Below are positions 12,755 through 14,126 of a stretch of 14,126 nucleotides of DNA, piece by piece; position 1 is the stretch's first letter; every line of letters starts with the position of its first letter. The position numbers and the translations under genes are program-made. The stretch spans positions 1 through 14,126 of the forward strand of contig USJM01000028.1 in assembly GCA_900555005.1 (NCBI GenBank), written 5' to 3'. The stretch comes from an uncultured Lachnospiraceae bacterium (GTDB taxonomy: Bacteria > Bacillota_A > Clostridia > Lachnospirales > Lachnospiraceae). The notes below the pieces were generated by a model. It was not told the DNA's origin. It saw nothing but the letters and a program-made list of their open reading frames with translations, and did no database searches.

Positions 12755-14005
12755 TCTCGTCCATATCGACCTTCACGCTGATGTGATTCTTTGTCTCAGA
12801 AAGTTTGGACAAAAGACATACCGTCTCAACATGCTCCGTGCCGGGGAAGAGGTCCACCCCGCACATCTTTTTGACTCTGTACCCTGCCATCTGCAGCGGC
12901 TGCAGGTCTCTTGCCAGACTCGTCGCCTTGCAGGAAATGTAGACAATCCGTCTGACACCGAACGCTATGATCTTGGGCATCGCCTTCGGATTGATCCCTT
13001 CTCTGGGCGGATCAAGCACAATCAGATCAGGCTTTTCCGGAAGCTCATCCACCACTTTCAGGACATCGCCGCAGATAAAATCGCAGTTGTCAAGCCCGTT
13101 CAGCCTTGCACTTTCCCTCGCACTCTCCACTGCCTCCGGAACAATCTCCACTCCGGTCACATGGCTCGCAGCCGGTGCCAGTACCTGCGCAATGGTTCCG
13201 GTTCCGCTGTAAAGATCAAAGACCGTCTTTCCAGTTGTATCGCCAATATACGATCTGACCGTCTCATACAGCACTTCCGCCCCACGGGAGTTTGTCTGAA
13301 AGAATGAGAATGGTGTAATCCGGAAGTTCAGCCCAAGAAGGTTTTCCGTGATAACGGCGCTGCCGTACAATACCTCTGTCCCGCCGTCATTGATCGCATC
13401 CGCCACGCTGTCGTTTACCGTATGCAGGATGCCGGCGATCTTCCCTTCGACTCGAAGCGCACGCAAACGATCCGTGAGCCGGTTCAAATCCGCCTCAGCC
13501 TGAGAGGTTGTGACAAGATCAACGAGAATCTCCCCTGTATTCGCTGCCCGTCTCACCAGGAGATGTCTGAAATAACCCTGGTGGGTTACTCTGTGAAAAT
13601 GAGGCAGCCTGGTTTCTCTCGCCCACTCCAGAACACACTTCAGAATCAGATGAAAGTCCGGATCAACAATCCGGCAATCATCTGTCGTCAGGATGTCATA
13701 GAAGCTTCCCTTCACATGCAGTCCCAGCTGAAGCTCGCCGCCCTTCTCAAGGTCTCCGAATGAGAATTCCATCTTGTTGCGGTATGCCGGGAAATCAGGA
13801 CTGGCCTTGACACCCTGAAACCAGACCGGCCGGCCTCCCTTCTGGCAGGAGACGGCAGCAGCATCCGTCTGACCGTCCGCCCCGGAACCGGGCGCCTCTT
13901 GCTTCACGACCGGCTCAAACAGTCTGATCAGCTGATCTTCCTTCAGTTTGAGCTGATCCTGATAAGACAGGGTTCTGTAGCTGCATCCTCCGCATCTTCC
14001 CGGAC
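12729..14005 (-). CDS. rlmD: 23S rRNA (uracil-C5)-methyltransferase RlmD-like, truncated at the N-terminus
   Basis: This RumA/RlmD-type enzyme transfers a methyl group from AdoMet to C5 of a uracil in 23S rRNA. Visible parts: RCGGCSYRTLSYQDQLKLKE (iron-sulfur CGGC motif, upper end near 13990); VKASPDFPAYRNKMEFSFG; ITPFSFFQTNSRGAEVLYE; VFDLYSGTGTIAQVLA (AdoMet site); LIVLDPPREGINPK; and YISCKATSLARDLQPLQ with the catalytic Cys. The TRAM domain and the first cluster cysteines expected before CGGC are absent. The frame has a TGA near 14030 and no ATG or ribosome site; a GTG at 13907 is internal to the natural protein. Upstream DNA is recombinase sequence on the other strand, so the 5' end was lost at a junction. 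The stop at 12729 is also premature (see the tail at 12650-12754). Probably inactive unless the junction is an assembly error. Confidence 0.8.
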
Positions 14006-14126
14006 AAGCTGGAGGGCAGCAAGACTTCCCTCATCCTGAAGGACACCAAGACCGAAGCCTCCTGCCGCACCATCTTTATGACCGCTGCCCTGCGGGAGGA
14101 ACTGAAGCAGTGGCTGGAACGGCTGA
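13997..14126 (+). CDS. Tyrosine recombinase/integrase fragment, running off the right edge
   Basis: The plus-strand frame reads FPDKLEGSKTSLILKDTKTE, then ASCRTIFMTAALREELKQWL. The KTSLILKDTKTEASCRTIxMxxALxEEL pattern is the beta-hairpin and following helix of phage-type integrases (K.P.KT..S.RTI.L...L...L). This beta-hairpin contains the catalytic Lys region. The Arg-H-x-x-R and Tyr residues would lie to the right of the window. The N-terminal part of the integrase is absent, because RlmD coding sequence on the other strand occupies 12729 to about 14000. The left limit is uncertain by about 15 bases. Confidence 0.65.

Overview
The window looks like accessory chromosome from a Clostridia-type Firmicute, probably Lachnospiraceae-like. 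The clues are strong AGGAGG-type ribosome sites, sigma-A promoters, a PadR / permease-prefix / DUF4097 cassette, a YhfC-family protease gene, a NimA-like flavoprotein and an RlmD with the C-terminal extension common in clostridia. This taxonomic guess is inference from gene families and base composition, not from a marker gene.

Layout: (1) 1-315, minus strand, the first 105 codons of a BREX-type ATP-binding protein. (2) 430-1539, an azlC-azlD branched-chain amino acid exporter with its own extended -10 promoter. (3) 1772-4001, a PadR regulator, a permease-prefix-domain membrane protein and a DUF4097 beta-repeat protein, joined by two ATGA overlaps behind a promoter full of repeats that look like operators. 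(4) 4056-6357, minus strand, a worn island: the tail of an MFS transporter, an apparently intact nitrilase, an internally deleted AAA ATPase and the tail of a group II intron reverse transcriptase. (5) 6359-10164, minus strand, a TetR-controlled redox operon: TetR, an aldo/keto reductase remnant, flavin reductase, flavodoxin, a twice-frameshifted aldo/keto reductase and a CMD-cupin fusion. It is read from a perfect TTGACA-17-TATAAT promoter that carries two matching palindromes. (6) 10758-11234, a lone NimA-like pyridoxamine-phosphate-oxidase-fold protein in AT-rich DNA. (7) 11346-12609, minus strand, a MerR regulator with two membrane helices and a zinc ribbon, overlapping a broken YhfC-type intramembrane protease gene. 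(8) 12650-14126, an RlmD-type rRNA methyltransferase damaged at both ends and abutting a tyrosine-recombinase fragment on the opposite strand.

Two themes stand out. First, several genes keep recognisable N- and C-terminal parts but lack the middle (AAA ATPase, aldo/keto reductase remnant, YhfC protease, RlmD extension), and others have single-base shifts. This is either a decaying region or indel-prone sequence data. Second, the MerR-YhfC pair suggests a membrane-tethered transcription factor co-encoded with an intramembrane protease, a possible regulated-proteolysis switch whose protease is broken here. The PadR and TetR cassettes are self-contained response modules whose control sites can be read directly from the sequence.
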